Positions 1-9,485 of a stretch of 47,686 bases of DNA are shown piece after piece. Position numbers and translations under genes: made by a program. Position 1 is the first letter of the stretch. Each line of letters opens with the position of its first letter. Location of the stretch: positions 1-47,686 of the forward strand of contig JAKSCQ010000111.1 of NCBI GenBank assembly GCA_022360555.1, in the 5' to 3' direction. The notes beneath the pieces are model-generated. The model did no database searches and was not told the origin of the DNA. It worked only from the letters and a program-made list of their open reading frames with translations. The stretch comes from Pseudomonadales bacterium (lineage in GTDB: Bacteria > Pseudomonadota > Gammaproteobacteria > Pseudomonadales > Alcanivoracaceae).

Positions 1-1593
1 ACCGGCCCGGGCGGCTTCGATGGTGGCGTTCAGGGCCAGCAGATTGGTCTGCTGGGCAATGCCGGTGATGACCTTGATCACCTTGCCGATTTCGGCGCTG
101 CTGGTGCCCAGGCTGCTGATGGTGCTGTTGGTGCCTTCGGCAATGCTCACGGCCTCGTCGGCAACACGCGCCGCATCGGTGGCATTCTTGGCGATTTCCT
201 TGATGCTGGCGCCCATCTCCTCGATACCGCTGGAGACCGCCTGCACGTTTTCATTGATATCTTCGGCGGTGCTTACCGCCGAGTTGGCCTGGCTGCTGGT
301 GACGCCGGCGTTGGAACGCATCTGGTCACTGGTGGCGATCATTTCCTCGGAGGAGGTGGCCAGCACTTCCACGGTGCCGCGAATGCGTTCTTCCAGCAGC
401 ACTTTCTCGGTAACGATTTCCCAGGTGAGCATGGGGCCTACGTAGTTGCCCTCTGCATCGTAGATGGCATTAACCAGCAGGTCGGCTTTTTCATTGCCGA
501 TGTTGATGCGAGCCCGGTAAGGCAGGTTGCTGGGGTCGGCAAGAATACGGCGCTGGTGCTCCGGGTGCTTGTGGAAAATGTCGATGTTGGAACCGAGCAG
601 TTCATTGGCCTTGATGGGCAGAAATTCTTCCAGCTTTTCCATGGTGGCAGTGGCCGCCGGATTGAGATAGATAATCTTCAGGTCGCGGTCGCACAGAAAA
701 ACATTGGTGGGCATCTGGTCCACCATGTTCATGACGCGGCGGAATTCGTTTTCCTGGCGCAGCTCGGTGGTGACATCTTCCCAGCAGACGGTGTAGCCGA
801 TGATCTTGTCATCTTCACTCATCACTGCGTTGATCCGGGTGCGCAGAGTGACCCCGCCGAAGTTGAAATCGGCGGAATGAGGCATGGCATTGGGATCGCG
901 GAGAATGGACTCCACGCGTTTGGGGTCCCGGTGAAAGCGGTGAATGTGGCCGTTGAGAATATCCTCGATGCGCACGCCGAAGGTGTTGAAGATTGGCTGG
1001 GAAATGGTGGCCAGGGTCTCGCTGGCGCGCGGGTTGATATAAACGATGTTCAGGTTGGTATCCGCCACGAACACGTTGGCCTGCAGGCTTTCCATGGTGG
1101 CCTTGACGCCTTCCAGGCTGTTGGTGACGGACTTGTCGGTATCCACGTCGCGTAGCAGGGTTTCGTCCTGTAGCGGTGGTTGTGTGGCGCCGTTGCCTTT
1201 TCCTGTGGAATTGCCGTTCACGATGTCCCCCTTCAATGGTGCCACGGTGTTCATGATGGTGTCGGTGATATCCGCTTCGACGCCCAGCGCATCCAGGGTG
1301 GCTTTCAGGTGCTCGGCCACGCGGTCGAAATTTTTTGCGGTGATGTGCAGGTCCCGGTGGGCCTCGGCCATGGAACGGCCCTTGTAGATTTGCGGCCCCC
1401 CCAAGGCTTGGGTGAAGAACTGCACCTGGGCTTCTTCCAGCCCCTTGCGATGCTTGAGGCGAAAGTAGGGTGCCAGGGCCTGGTCGGCCAGTACCCGGTC
1501 GTAGAAACCGGAGACAACGGCTCGGACAGCGGCTTCGCCGCCTACCTGGCTGTAGATGGAGTTGTCGTCACCGTGTTCGTGTTGTTCTGTCAT
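1..1593 (-). CDS. Soluble chemoreceptor with N-terminal truncated haemoglobin, two PAS domains and MCP domain (partial)
   Basis: The gene starts at ATG 1593-1591 (GGGGA nine bases upstream) and stays open for 531 codons to the window edge. Residues 12-126 match a group I truncated haemoglobin: tyrosine in helix B (GFYDRVLAD, Y31), CD phenylalanine F44, distal-side Q56, the FFTQALGGP motif at 59-67 and proximal-type histidine H79 in EAHRDLHIT. After a Gly/Gln/Pro linker come two PAS domains (about 158-280 and 285-400), each with a VF(V/L)xDxxLxIxY(I/L)NP start. A methyl-accepting signalling domain follows and is cut within LLALNATIEAARAG, the receptor hairpin-tip region. No membrane segment is seen, so it should be cytoplasmic. 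Haem binding of O2, CO or NO would feed the CheA/CheW encoded just upstream. Domain calls are firm; the ligand and output are inference. Confidence 0.9.
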   Translation of the reverse strand, partial: MTEQHEHGDDNSIYSQVGGEAAVRAVVSGFYDRVLADQALAPYFRLKHRKGLEEAQVQFFTQALGGPQIYKGRSMAEAHRDLHITAKNFDRVAEHLKATLDALGVEADITDTIMNTVAPLKGDIVNGNSTGKGNGATQPPLQDETLLRDVDTDKSVTNSLEGVKATMESLQANVFVADTNLNIVYINPRASETLATISQPIFNTFGVRIEDILNGHIHRFHRDPKRVESILRDPNAMPHSADFNFGGVTLRTRINAVMSEDDKIIGYTVCWEDVTTELRQENEFRRVMNMVDQMPTNVFLCDRDLKIIYLNPAATATMEKLEEFLPIKANELLGSNIDIFHKHPEHQRRILADPSNLPYRARINIGNEKADLLVNAIYDAEGNYVGPMLTWEIVTEKVLLEERIRGTVEVLATSSEEMIATSDQMRSNAGVTSSQANSAVSTAEDINENVQAVSSGIEEMGASIKEIAKNATDAARVADEAVSIAEGTNSTISSLGTSSAEIGKVIKVITGIAQQTNLLALNATIEAARAG

Positions 1594-1619
1594 TGCTGCC
1601 AATCCCCGTCAGGTCGTTG

Positions 1620-2093
1620 TTATTGCAATACATCGCGTGAAGCCCGGCTGGCCGAGCGGGTACAGAGTTCATCAGCGAGAAGGGCGTCGAGATCCAGCAG
1701 CAGGTGTAGCGTGCCCTGTACCGGAAAGACGCCGCACATGAATTTGCGCGGGGCCCCCTTCAGCGTTTCTGGTGGCGGTTCAATCTCGCTGTCGGATACG
1801 CTGACAATGTCGCCGATCTCATCCACCATCAGCCCCACCTGTTCGCCGGCATGGTTGATGATGATGTTGATACTGTCGTCGTGAGCGGTGTTGCTGTTGA
1901 GCCGGAGCACCTTGTGCAAGGCAATGGCAGGTACGATACGGCCGCGAATGTTCATCAGGCCGAGGACGCCGGGGGGCGCCAGAGGAATGTCGGTGACCTG
2001 ATGATCGGCCAGCACTTCCTGGACCTTGTCCACGACCACGCCGTATTTGCGGCCCGCGACACTGAAGGTGCAGAGCAACTGTTCAGTTTCCAT
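1620..2093 (-). CDS. cheW: CheW-type chemotaxis coupling protein
   Basis: This is a 157-residue single-domain protein whose start METEQLLCTFSVAG fits the family N-terminus. A longer reading frame upstream belongs to cheA sequence and is not used. Family features are visible: FSVAGRKYGVVVDKVQEV, then GVLGLMNIRGRIVPAIALHKVL (the conserved N-x-RG strand) and GLMVDEIGDIVSV. CheW bridges receptors to the CheA P5 domain. Its ATG lies inside the end of cheA (11-base overlap), and the globin receptor starts 26 bases after its stop. The three are therefore almost certainly one transcript and one signalling complex. The last 20 residues are more variable than usual for CheW. Confidence 0.93.
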   Translation of the reverse strand: METEQLLCTFSVAGRKYGVVVDKVQEVLADHQVTDIPLAPPGVLGLMNIRGRIVPAIALHKVLRLNSNTAHDDSINIIINHAGEQVGLMVDEIGDIVSVSDSEIEPPPETLKGAPRKFMCGVFPVQGTLHLLLDLDALLADELCTRSASRASRDVLQ

Positions 2094-4266
2094 GGTCGTT
2101 CTCGCTGTGAGAGTTGAGCAGGCTGTCGCAGTCGATGAAGTCGGTGACATGCCCTTGCAGGATGCCCACGCCAAGAATGCCCCGGGCATGGGAGTCCTCG
2201 ATGATTTCCGCCTGGTCGTCGGCGACAATGTCGATGATGTCGTTGACCACCAGGCCAATTTCGCCGGAGCGGGTCGGTTGCACCACAATGCGGATCACAT
2301 CATTGTCCGGCTCGTCTGTTGTGGCCCCTGCGTCACCCAGACGGATCAGTGGCAATACCTTGCCGCGATACTGGATGACTTCCCGGCCGGCGGAATACTC
2401 GATCAGTCGGGTGCTGATTTCCTCTAGCCGTGATACCCGTGACAGGGCAATGGCGGAGCGGCCGGCCCGGCCATCGGGGCGGACCAGCAGGTAGTTTTCC
2501 GCCGCACGCAGGGGGGCAGTGTCTGTTTGTGGTGTGGTGTCCTGCTGACGCAGTTTGCGCTCATGGCGGGTAACGCCGGCAAAGTCGGCGGTGGATTTCA
2601 CATCCAGGATCAGGGCGACGCGACCATCGCCCATGATGGTGGCACCGGCAAAACAGGGATTGTCCTTGAGCAGTGAACCCAGCGGCTTGACCACGATTTC
2701 CTCGGTGTCGCGCACATCGTCCACCAGCAAACCGAATTCCTGCTGGTCGGCGGTGAGTACCAGAATGAACTGGTCCCGAGCGGTTTCTCGTTCTCCCATC
2801 TGCATCAGCGAGCGCATGTCCACCAGTGGCAGTAGCCGCCCACGCAGCCGGTAGACCAGGGCGTCGTGCACGGTTTCGATATCGCTTTCCAGGCGGTCGG
2901 CTTCCACGTACACCACTTCCATCAGATTGACCTGGGGAATGGCAAAACGCTGGTGCAGGCACCGGACGATCAGGGCGGGGACAATGGCGAGTGTCAGCGG
3001 AATTTTCAGTTTGAGGGTGGTGCCGCGCCCGGGGACGCTCTTGATATCAATGGAGCCGCCGATGCGCTCCACATTGTTGCGCACCACATCCAGCCCCACG
3101 CCTCGGCCGGACAGGTCGCTGACCGCATCTGCGGTGGAAAATCCCGGCTCGAAGATATAGCGGATTTTCTCCCGCTCATTGAGTGCGCCAACCTGGTCCG
3201 GACGAACCAGCCCGGCCTCAATGGCCCGGCGAATGATCTTGTCGCTGTCCAGACCGGCGCCGTCGTCCTGCACCTCAACGGTGACATTGCCACTTTCGTG
3301 ATAAGCACTCAGGGTCAGCGTGCCGGTTTCGGGCTTGCCTTGGGCCAGCCGTTTTTCCGGTGTTTCGATGCCGTGGTCCACGGCATTGCGGACCAGATGC
3401 AGCAGCGGGTCACGGATGGCTTCCAGCAGGCTGCGGTCCAGTTCGGTGTCGCCCCCTTTCAGTACCGGGGTGACTTTCTTGCCGGTCTTGCGCTCCAGGT
3501 CCAGCAGCAGGCGAGGGTAGGTGGACCAGGCATTGCGGATTGGCTGCATGCGGGTTTGCATCAACCCTTCCTGCAGCTCGCTGGTGACCTGGTTCAATCG
3601 TTGCGACAGGTTCGCCAGTTGCCCGTCATTCTGGTGGGCGGCGTGTTGTAACAACTGGTTGCGGGTCAGCACCAGTTCGCCCACCACATTCATCAATTGG
3701 TCGAGAAGCTGGACATCCACACGCACTGTGGTGTCGTGTTTGCTGGTGTCCTGGGCCGGGCGCGGTGAGGTTTCCTCGGGCGGCGCTGTGGTGATGCTGT
3801 CCTCTGGCTCCTGCGCTACTGGTGATGTGTCCACCGCTGGCGGTTCGGGCGCAACGGGTGTGGGAGCTGCCGGGGCGTCGGTTGTTTCCGGCATCAAGCC
3901 GTGTAGCCGTTCCAGTAATGCCGGCGGTACGCCATCGCCATCCGTGCCATCGCTGTGAATGCGTTTTAGAAAGACGCGAATTTCGTCCACCCCGTCGAGC
4001 AGGACGGTGGCGTGCCGCAGGTCCATGGCCAGGTGGCCATCGCGCATGGCACCGAGAATATCCTCGATGGCATGGCTCAGGGTTTCCAGGTGGCAAAAGC
4101 CGAAAAAACCACAGGTTCCCTTGATGGTGTGAATGGCACGAAAGGCACTGGCGATGGTGTCGGCATCATCCGGTGCCCGTTCCAGGGCGACAATGTCCTG
4201 TTCCAGTTGCCCCAGGTTTTCATCACTTTCGATCAGAAAACTCTGCAGCGCCTTGTCATTTTCCAT
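2083..4266 (-). CDS. cheA: Chemotaxis histidine kinase CheA with an extra C-terminal CheW-like domain
   Basis: The product has 727 residues from ATG 4266-4264, preceded by GGGGGAG; the longer frame upstream lacks such a site. Domains in order are: HPt/P1 (1-108, phospho-acceptor H46 in AIHTIKG), a Pro/Ala/Glu-rich linker (about 125-175) where P2 would be, dimerisation P3 (about 181-250), HATPase P4 (about 255-424, N box HLVRNAVDHG, DDGAGL, GRGVGLD), P5 CheW-like (about 424-565) and a second CheW-like domain (about 590-715). The last domain is an addition to the usual P1-P5 plan. Autophosphorylated CheA would pass phosphate to the CheY-like protein encoded 47 bases upstream. No CheR or CheB is visible; either could lie beyond the left edge. 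Confidence 0.95.
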   Translation of the reverse strand: MENDKALQSFLIESDENLGQLEQDIVALERAPDDADTIASAFRAIHTIKGTCGFFGFCHLETLSHAIEDILGAMRDGHLAMDLRHATVLLDGVDEIRVFLKRIHSDGTDGDGVPPALLERLHGLMPETTDAPAAPTPVAPEPPAVDTSPVAQEPEDSITTAPPEETSPRPAQDTSKHDTTVRVDVQLLDQLMNVVGELVLTRNQLLQHAAHQNDGQLANLSQRLNQVTSELQEGLMQTRMQPIRNAWSTYPRLLLDLERKTGKKVTPVLKGGDTELDRSLLEAIRDPLLHLVRNAVDHGIETPEKRLAQGKPETGTLTLSAYHESGNVTVEVQDDGAGLDSDKIIRRAIEAGLVRPDQVGALNEREKIRYIFEPGFSTADAVSDLSGRGVGLDVVRNNVERIGGSIDIKSVPGRGTTLKLKIPLTLAIVPALIVRCLHQRFAIPQVNLMEVVYVEADRLESDIETVHDALVYRLRGRLLPLVDMRSLMQMGERETARDQFILVLTADQQEFGLLVDDVRDTEEIVVKPLGSLLKDNPCFAGATIMGDGRVALILDVKSTADFAGVTRHERKLRQQDTTPQTDTAPLRAAENYLLVRPDGRAGRSAIALSRVSRLEEISTRLIEYSAGREVIQYRGKVLPLIRLGDAGATTDEPDNDVIRIVVQPTRSGEIGLVVNDIIDIVADDQAEIIEDSHARGILGVGILQGHVTDFIDCDSLLNSHSENDHGN

Positions 4267-4313
4267 GGTAATGCTCCCCCTTTCCCGCCGCGTGTTTATT
4301 GTTGTTGCGGTGT

Positions 4314-4739
4314 TTACCGGGTCGTTTGTTTTCGTAGTGAGGCAAGACGCAAGATGGAGCGAAGGTCCCCGTCGTGGGGCGGTTTCACCAGGTAGTTGTC
4401 GCAACCGGCCTCCCGGCCGGCCAGGTGAGCCTCGGCGGAGGTCATGCTCGACAGCATGGCGATACGGGCCGGACAGCCCTGTTCCCGTAGCCGTGAACAG
4501 GCTTCCAGTCCGCCCATGCCAGGCATTTCCACATCAAGGAAAATCAGGTCGAAAGGATGCTGTTGCGCGTGACTCAGCGCCTGCAGACCATCGGCGGCCT
4601 GAGCGATTTCCAGCTCATAAGAGTCAGCGGCGAGCTCGTGTAATTTGGCGGTGATCAGACTGCGTATAGCGGTGCTGTCGTCTACCACCAGGACATTGAG
4701 TCGATCCGTGACCCTTGCCTGTGCAGATACTACTTCCAT
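4314..4739 (-). CDS. CheY-like single-domain response regulator
   Basis: This is a 141-residue receiver domain with no output domain. Hallmarks are VLVVDDS (acidic pair), phospho-acceptor aspartate in LIFLDVEMPGMGG, the serine/threonine of AMLSSMTS, and the lysine of NYLVKPP. The start MEVVSAQARV is chosen because it gives the usual CheY length plus a short tail; an ATG 27 codons upstream would add residues unlike a receiver. It is the first gene of the leftward cheY-cheA-cheW-receptor cluster and is the obvious phosphate acceptor for CheA. The target (flagellar motor, pilus or another protein) cannot be told from sequence. Confidence 0.88.
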   Translation of the reverse strand: MEVVSAQARVTDRLNVLVVDDSTAIRSLITAKLHELAADSYELEIAQAADGLQALSHAQQHPFDLIFLDVEMPGMGGLEACSRLREQGCPARIAMLSSMTSAEAHLAGREAGCDNYLVKPPHDGDLRSILRLASLRKQTTR

Positions 4740-5055
4740 TGCCAACCCCGGATATTGAGGGTGAGCCCCAAAGCGACCGCAGTCGCTCCCCCGTGCAACA
4801 TTCGTAAAGAATATATGCACATATTTGTATATTTGAAGAGAAGGGCACGAAAAGCGGGAGGAGACGAATGGTGGTTTAACGGCGATGTCTGTCCCTGACC
4901 CGGTTTTTCGTGAACAGGTGTGTCTACCTCTTCACAGACCAAAATCCTTTTTGGTGCTAGAGAATCTCTGCTCGTTATCTTCACAGGTACCACGCAGGGC
5001 CGGCAGTTGCCGCCTGCCAGGGGACAAACGAAATCGGATAGCGGATAAACGGGAA
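4740..5055 (-). other. Leader and promoter region of the chemosensory cluster
   Basis: This 316-base gene-free stretch lies between the response regulator and the terminator of the AI-2E permease gene. It is more AT-rich than its surroundings around 4800-4850. A short hairpin (AGCGAC-CGCA-GTCGCT, 4772-4787) lies about 33 bases before the regulator ATG. I see no clear sigma-70 or sigma-28 promoter. Short open frames here have no coding character. Confidence 0.4.
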
Positions 5056-5090
5056 GTCGGGCGACCGCCGATCAGGGCCGGTCGCCCGAC
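5056..5090 (-). terminator. Hairpin terminator of the AI-2E family gene
   Basis: A perfect 12-bp stem (GTCGGGCGACCG / CGGTCGCCCGAC) with an 11-base loop lies three bases past the stop codon at 5094. The downstream T-tract on the minus strand is weak, so termination efficiency is uncertain. Confidence 0.7.
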
Positions 5091-5093
5091 AGG

Positions 5094-6200
5094 TCAGGCG
5101 GGAGGCGAGTTGGGCGTAGCGCTTTCACGGCTGATGCCCAGCCAGACAATGAACAGCTCGTACCACAGCGAGAGGATGATGGCGCCCAGAAACAGCCCGA
5201 TAATGCCGGCGAACAGCATGCCGCCAATGGCGCCCAGCAGAATCACGGGCATGGGGATGCTGACCCCTCGTCCCATCAGCATGGGTTTAAGCACATTGTC
5301 GGAAAGCCCACCGAGCACCGCCCAGACAGCAAAGAGGGTCGGCCCCATGCCCTCGCCGGTGGCAAAGACATAACCGATGAGCGGAAGCACTATCAGCAGG
5401 GCGGGCACCTGGGCAATGCACAGGAACAGCAGAAGCAGCGACAGGATGCCGGCGCCGGGGATATCAAAGACAAAAAACGCCGAGCCGATAATCGCTGTCT
5501 GAATGAAGGCTACGCCAATCACCCCGATAAGCACGCTGCGCACGATGGCGGCCATCAGGCTGTTCCATTCCGTGGCGTTGTCCCCGGCCACCCGGGTGGC
5601 AACCGTGCGCAGGGCCGACGTCATCTTTTCTGCATTGGCCATAAAGCCGGCGGCAATCAACAGGGCAATCACAAACAGGGCAATGCTGGACAGGGTGCTG
5701 CCCAGCACGCCTGCAAACTTGCCCAGCAGGGTGCGGATTTCCGGCAGGAAATGGTGGATCGCCTGCTCCAGATTGGTAGTGAACTGGCTCCAGGCATCGA
5801 ACAGCGGCTGACCAATCAGCGGGATAGCGGCGACTCGCGCCGTGGGCCCAGGGATATGAACCTGCCCCTCATGCAGCGATGGCAGAACCTGCCGTATGTC
5901 CACATAGATGGAATGCGACACCAGAATCAGCGGCGCGATCAGCAACACCACCCCCAGCAGGGCTACCGTGGCGGCGGCCAGCCCCTGGCGTCCGCCAAAG
6001 AGGGCTTGCAGCTTGCGGGTGAGCGGCATGAGTGCCACGGCGAGAATGGCGCCCCAGATAATGGGCAGCACAAAGGGGCGAATAATGTCGAAAGTGAATA
6101 GCAACAGAATGGCCAGCAACCCGATACGGATAGCGGCTTCTGTCATGTTGTCGATAAATGCCTTGTCGGGGCCTTCCTTGGGGAGTTTGTCCACGGTCAT
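5094..6200 (-). CDS. AI-2E family transporter (YdiK/PerM/TqsA family)
   Basis: The 368-residue polytopic protein has paired N-terminal membrane segments (about 24-42 and 43-58, IGLLAILLLFTFDIIRPFV), another near 75-95, a long soluble stretch, and a C-terminal block of four to five helices. That block carries the conserved GVIGVAFIQTAIIG, LPLIGYVF and GILLGAIGGMLFAGI-like segments. This arrangement and length are typical of the family. Members are proposed to export AI-2 or to move Na+/H+, and the substrate is usually unknown; none can be assigned here. The gene stands alone between two terminators. AAGGA directly abuts the ATG, which is tighter than a normal ribosome-binding site, so the start is slightly uncertain. 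Confidence 0.88.
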   Translation of the reverse strand: MTVDKLPKEGPDKAFIDNMTEAAIRIGLLAILLLFTFDIIRPFVLPIIWGAILAVALMPLTRKLQALFGGRQGLAAATVALLGVVLLIAPLILVSHSIYVDIRQVLPSLHEGQVHIPGPTARVAAIPLIGQPLFDAWSQFTTNLEQAIHHFLPEIRTLLGKFAGVLGSTLSSIALFVIALLIAAGFMANAEKMTSALRTVATRVAGDNATEWNSLMAAIVRSVLIGVIGVAFIQTAIIGSAFFVFDIPGAGILSLLLLFLCIAQVPALLIVLPLIGYVFATGEGMGPTLFAVWAVLGGLSDNVLKPMLMGRGVSIPMPVILLGAIGGMLFAGIIGLFLGAIILSLWYELFIVWLGISRESATPNSPPA

Positions 6201-6284
6201 TCCTTAATGGCGGTATCTCCGTTCGATATCACCATAAACCCGGGTCCGTGGGATGACAAAGCGGTATTTTACGGAGGGGGGAAG

Positions 6285-6321
6285 GCCTGCATCATGCTCC
6301 GGGCCGGAGCATGATGCAGGC
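6285..6321 (-). terminator. Hairpin terminator downstream of acrB
   Basis: An 18-bp perfect inverted repeat with a one-base centre (arms GCCTGCATCATGCTCCGG and its complement) begins ten bases after the acrB stop. On the minus strand it is followed by a C-rich then mixed tract rather than a clean U-run. It separates the pump operon from the AI-2E gene. Confidence 0.7.
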
Positions 6322-6331
6322 AGGGGCTCCC

Positions 6332-9300
6332 TTAGTTTTTCGGGCCGTTCAGCGGGACGCCAGCCAGCTTGCGGACCAGCACATAGAACAGCGGAATGAA
6401 GAAGATGGCCAGCACGGTGGCGGTGAGCATGCCGCCGAAGACACCGGTACCAATGGCGTTGCGGGCGCCAGCGCCAGCGCCAGTGCTGATCATCAGCGGT
6501 GTCACGCCGAGCATGAAGGCCAGTGAGGTCATCAGGATCGGGCGCAACCGCATGCGCACCGCTTCCAGGGTGGCCTTGAGCAGGTGCTCGCCTTTTTGTT
6601 CCAGCTCCAGAGCGAATTCCGCAATCAGGATCGCGTTCTTCGCCGATAGCCCCACTGTGGTTAGCAGGCCCACCTGGAAGAACACGTCGTTTTCCAGCCC
6701 GCGGAAGGTGGCGGCCAGCACCGCACCGATCACACCCAGCGGCACCACCAGCATCACCGCGAAGGGAATCGACCAGCTTTCATAAAGCGCAGCCAGGCAC
6801 AGGAACACCACGATCAGGGAAATGGCATACAGGGCCGGGGCCTGGTCGCCGGATTGACGTTCCTGATAGGACAGGCCGGTCCACTCATAATCGAAACCCG
6901 GGGGCAATTTGGCAGCCAGTTCTTCCATGGCCTGCATGGCGTCACCGGTACTGTAGCCGGGCGCGGCGTTGCCCTGGATATTCACCGAGGATACCCCGTT
7001 ATACCGCTCCAGCTTGGGCGAACCGTAGGTCCAGTGCCCGGTGGCGAAGGCGGAGAAGGGCACCATCTCGCCCTGGTTGTTGCGCACATACCAGTCGTCG
7101 ATATTTTCCGGCAGCATCCGGTAGGGGGCATCGGCCTGCACATACACCCGCTTTACCCGGCCCCGGTCCACGAAGTTGTTCACGTAGCTCGAGCCCCAGG
7201 CGATCTGCAGGGTGTTGTTAATGTCACTGATGTTCAGGCCCAGCGCCTTGGCCTTCTGCTGGTCGATATCCAGTTGGTACTGGGGGCTGTCCTCCAGGCC
7301 ATTGGGGCGTACGCCCGCCAGCCTCGGATCCTGACTGGCCATACCCAGCAGCATGTTGCGGGCCTGGATCAGGGCTTCATGTCCCTGACCGGCCTGATCC
7401 AGCAACTGGAAATCGAAACCGCTGGCATTACCCAGTTCGGGAATCGATGGCGGGTTCAGGGCAAAGATCATGGCCTCGCGAATGGTGGAGAAGAAGCCCA
7501 TGGATCGGCCCACCACCTGGTTAACCCCGTCCGTGTCCAGATCCCGTTCGGACCAGTCCTTCAAGTTCACGAAGGCCAGGCCGGCATTCTGCCCCTGACC
7601 GGTAAAGCTGAAACCGGCCACGGTGAAGATGCCATCGACGGAATCGGATTCCTCGTTGAGGTAGTAACCCTCCATCTTCTTGAGCACGTCGATGGTCTGT
7701 TCCTGGGTGGAGCCGGCCGGCAGGGTCACCAGGGTGAACATGATCCCCTGATCCTCTTCCGGCAGGAAGCTGGACGGCAACCGCATGAAGCTGAAGCCCA
7801 GTACGCCGACGATCACCACGTAGATCAGCAGGTAGCGGCCACGGCGACCGAGGATCTTTTCCACCTTGCCCTGATAGGCGCGGCTGCCGCGGTCGAAGGT
7901 GCGGTTGAACCAGCCGAAGAAACCGTGATCGGTCTGGTGCTCACTGTCCTTGGCCTTGAGCATGGTGGCGCACAGGGCCGGCGTCAGGATCAGGGCCACC
8001 AGTACCGACAGCACCATGGCGGAGACGATGGTGATGGAGAATTGGCGGTAGATGGCACCGGTGGAGCCGGGGAAGAAGGCCATGGGTACGAACACCGCCG
8101 ACAGCACCAGGGCGATGCCCACCAGGGCGCCGGTAATCTGCCCCATGGACTTGCGGGTGGCCTCCTTGGGCGGCAGGCCATCCTCGTGCATCACCCGTTC
8201 CACGTTCTCCACCACCACAATGGCGTCATCCACCAGCAGGCCGATGGCCAGCACCATGCCGAACATGGTCAGGGTATTGATGGAAAAACCAAAGGCCGCC
8301 AACACCGCGAAGGTGCCCAGCAATACCACCGGCACGGCGATGGTGGGGATCAGCGTGGCGCGGAAGTTCTGCAGGAACAGGTACATCACCAGGAAGACCA
8401 GCACGATGGCCTCGAACAGGGTGTGCACCACTTCCTCGATGGAAATCTCCACGAACGGGGTGGTGTCGTAGGGATATTCCATCTCCATTTTGTCGGGGAA
8501 GTAGGGTTTGAGCTCTTCCAGGCGTGCCCGTACCGCATCCGCCGTGTCCAGCGCATTGGCGCCGGACGCCAGGCTAATGGCCAGACCCGCGGCGGGCTGG
8601 CCGTTATAACGGCCCTGCACGTCGTAGTTCTGGGCAGCCAGTTCCACCCGGGCCACGTCCTTGAGATAGACGTGGGAGCCATCCGGGTTCACCTTCAGCA
8701 GGATGTTCTGGAACTGTTTGACGTTTTCCAGGCGGGTCTGGGCAATGATGTTGGCGTTGAGCTGCTGGCCTTCCACCGCCGGGGCGCCACCGAGCTGGCC
8801 GCTGGCCACCTGGTTGTTCTGCACCTGGATGGTGTTGGTGACGTCCTGCGGGGTGAGGTCGAACTTGTTCAGTTTGTTCGGGTCCAGCCACACGCGCATG
8901 GCATAGGGCGAGCCGAACAGCTGGATCTGGCCGACGCCGGGCACCCGGCTGATCGGGTCCTGCACGTTGGAGGCCACATAGTCTGCCAGGTCCGCCCGGC
9001 TGAGGCTGCCATCTTCGGAGGAAAACGACACCACCATCAGGAAGGAGTCGGAGGACTTGGTGACCTGCAGGCCCTGCTGTTGTACCTCCTGGGGGAGCAG
9101 CGGGGTGGCCAGTTGCAGCTTGTTCTGCACCTGCACCTGGGCAATGTCCGGGTCGGTGCCGGGGGCGAAGGTCAGCGTGATCTGGGCGTTGCCAAAGGAA
9201 TCACTGCTGGAGCCCATATACAACAGATTGTCGATGCCATTCATCTGCTGCTCGATCACCTGGGTGACCGAATCTTCCACGGTCTTTGCCGAGGCACCGG

Positions 9301-9448
9301 GATAGTTACCGGAAATGGAGACCGCCGGAGGCGCCACCGTGGGGTACTGCTCCACCGGCAGGGTGTAGATTGCCAGAGCACCGGCCATCATCATGATGAT
9401 GGCGATCACCCAGGCAAAAATGGGACGGTCAATAAAAAATCTGGCCAT
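6332..9448 (-). CDS. acrB: RND multidrug efflux inner-membrane pump, AcrB/MexB family
   Basis: The product has 1038 residues, close to the 1049 of E. coli AcrB, starting [17 protein letters not shown] as expected for HAE1-family pumps. The proton-relay aspartates D407/D408 are at the canonical numbers in [13 protein letters not shown], and the relay lysine lies in [12 protein letters not shown]. Periplasmic porter and docking motifs such as [12 protein letters not shown] and ASGQLGG are present. It works as a trimer with the periplasmic adaptor encoded 37 bases upstream and an outer-membrane channel not encoded here, so a TolC/OprM-like partner must come from elsewhere. The divergent TetR-type repressor and operator imply drug- or solvent-inducible control. 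The C-terminus is shorter than in AcrB. Confidence 0.97.
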   Translation of the reverse strand: MARFFIDRPIFAWVIAIIMMMAGALAIYTLPVEQYPTVAPPAVSISGNYPGASAKTVEDSVTQVIEQQMNGIDNLLYMGSSSDSFGNAQITLTFAPGTDPDIAQVQVQNKLQLATPLLPQEVQQQGLQVTKSSDSFLMVVSFSSEDGSLSRADLADYVASNVQDPISRVPGVGQIQLFGSPYAMRVWLDPNKLNKFDLTPQDVTNTIQVQNNQVASGQLGGAPAVEGQQLNANIIAQTRLENVKQFQNILLKVNPDGSHVYLKDVARVELAAQNYDVQGRYNGQPAAGLAISLASGANALDTADAVRARLEELKPYFPDKMEMEYPYDTTPFVEISIEEVVHTLFEAIVLVFLVMYLFLQNFRATLIPTIAVPVVLLGTFAVLAAFGFSINTLTMFGMVLAIGLLVDDAIVVVENVERVMHEDGLPPKEATRKSMGQITGALVGIALVLSAVFVPMAFFPGSTGAIYRQFSITIVSAMVLSVLVALILTPALCATMLKAKDSEHQTDHGFFGWFNRTFDRGSRAYQGKVEKILGRRGRYLLIYVVIVGVLGFSFMRLPSSFLPEEDQGIMFTLVTLPAGSTQEQTIDVLKKMEGYYLNEESDSVDGIFTVAGFSFTGQGQNAGLAFVNLKDWSERDLDTDGVNQVVGRSMGFFSTIREAMIFALNPPSIPELGNASGFDFQLLDQAGQGHEALIQARNMLLGMASQDPRLAGVRPNGLEDSPQYQLDIDQQKAKALGLNISDINNTLQIAWGSSYVNNFVDRGRVKRVYVQADAPYRMLPENIDDWYVRNNQGEMVPFSAFATGHWTYGSPKLERYNGVSSVNIQGNAAPGYSTGDAMQAMEELAAKLPPGFDYEWTGLSYQERQSGDQAPALYAISLIVVFLCLAALYESWSIPFAVMLVVPLGVIGAVLAATFRGLENDVFFQVGLLTTVGLSAKNAILIAEFALELEQKGEHLLKATLEAVRMRLRPILMTSLAFMLGVTPLMISTGAGAGARNAIGTGVFGGMLTATVLAIFFIPLFYVLVRKLAGVPLNGPKN

Positions 9449-9485
9449 GGGAATCCCGTTTCTCTTTTATGCCGCGTTAGCTGCG

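Noticed and set aside
4730..4993. 87-codon frame upstream of the response regulator
   Set aside because: No ribosome-binding site, no family resemblance, and it overlaps the likely promoter region.
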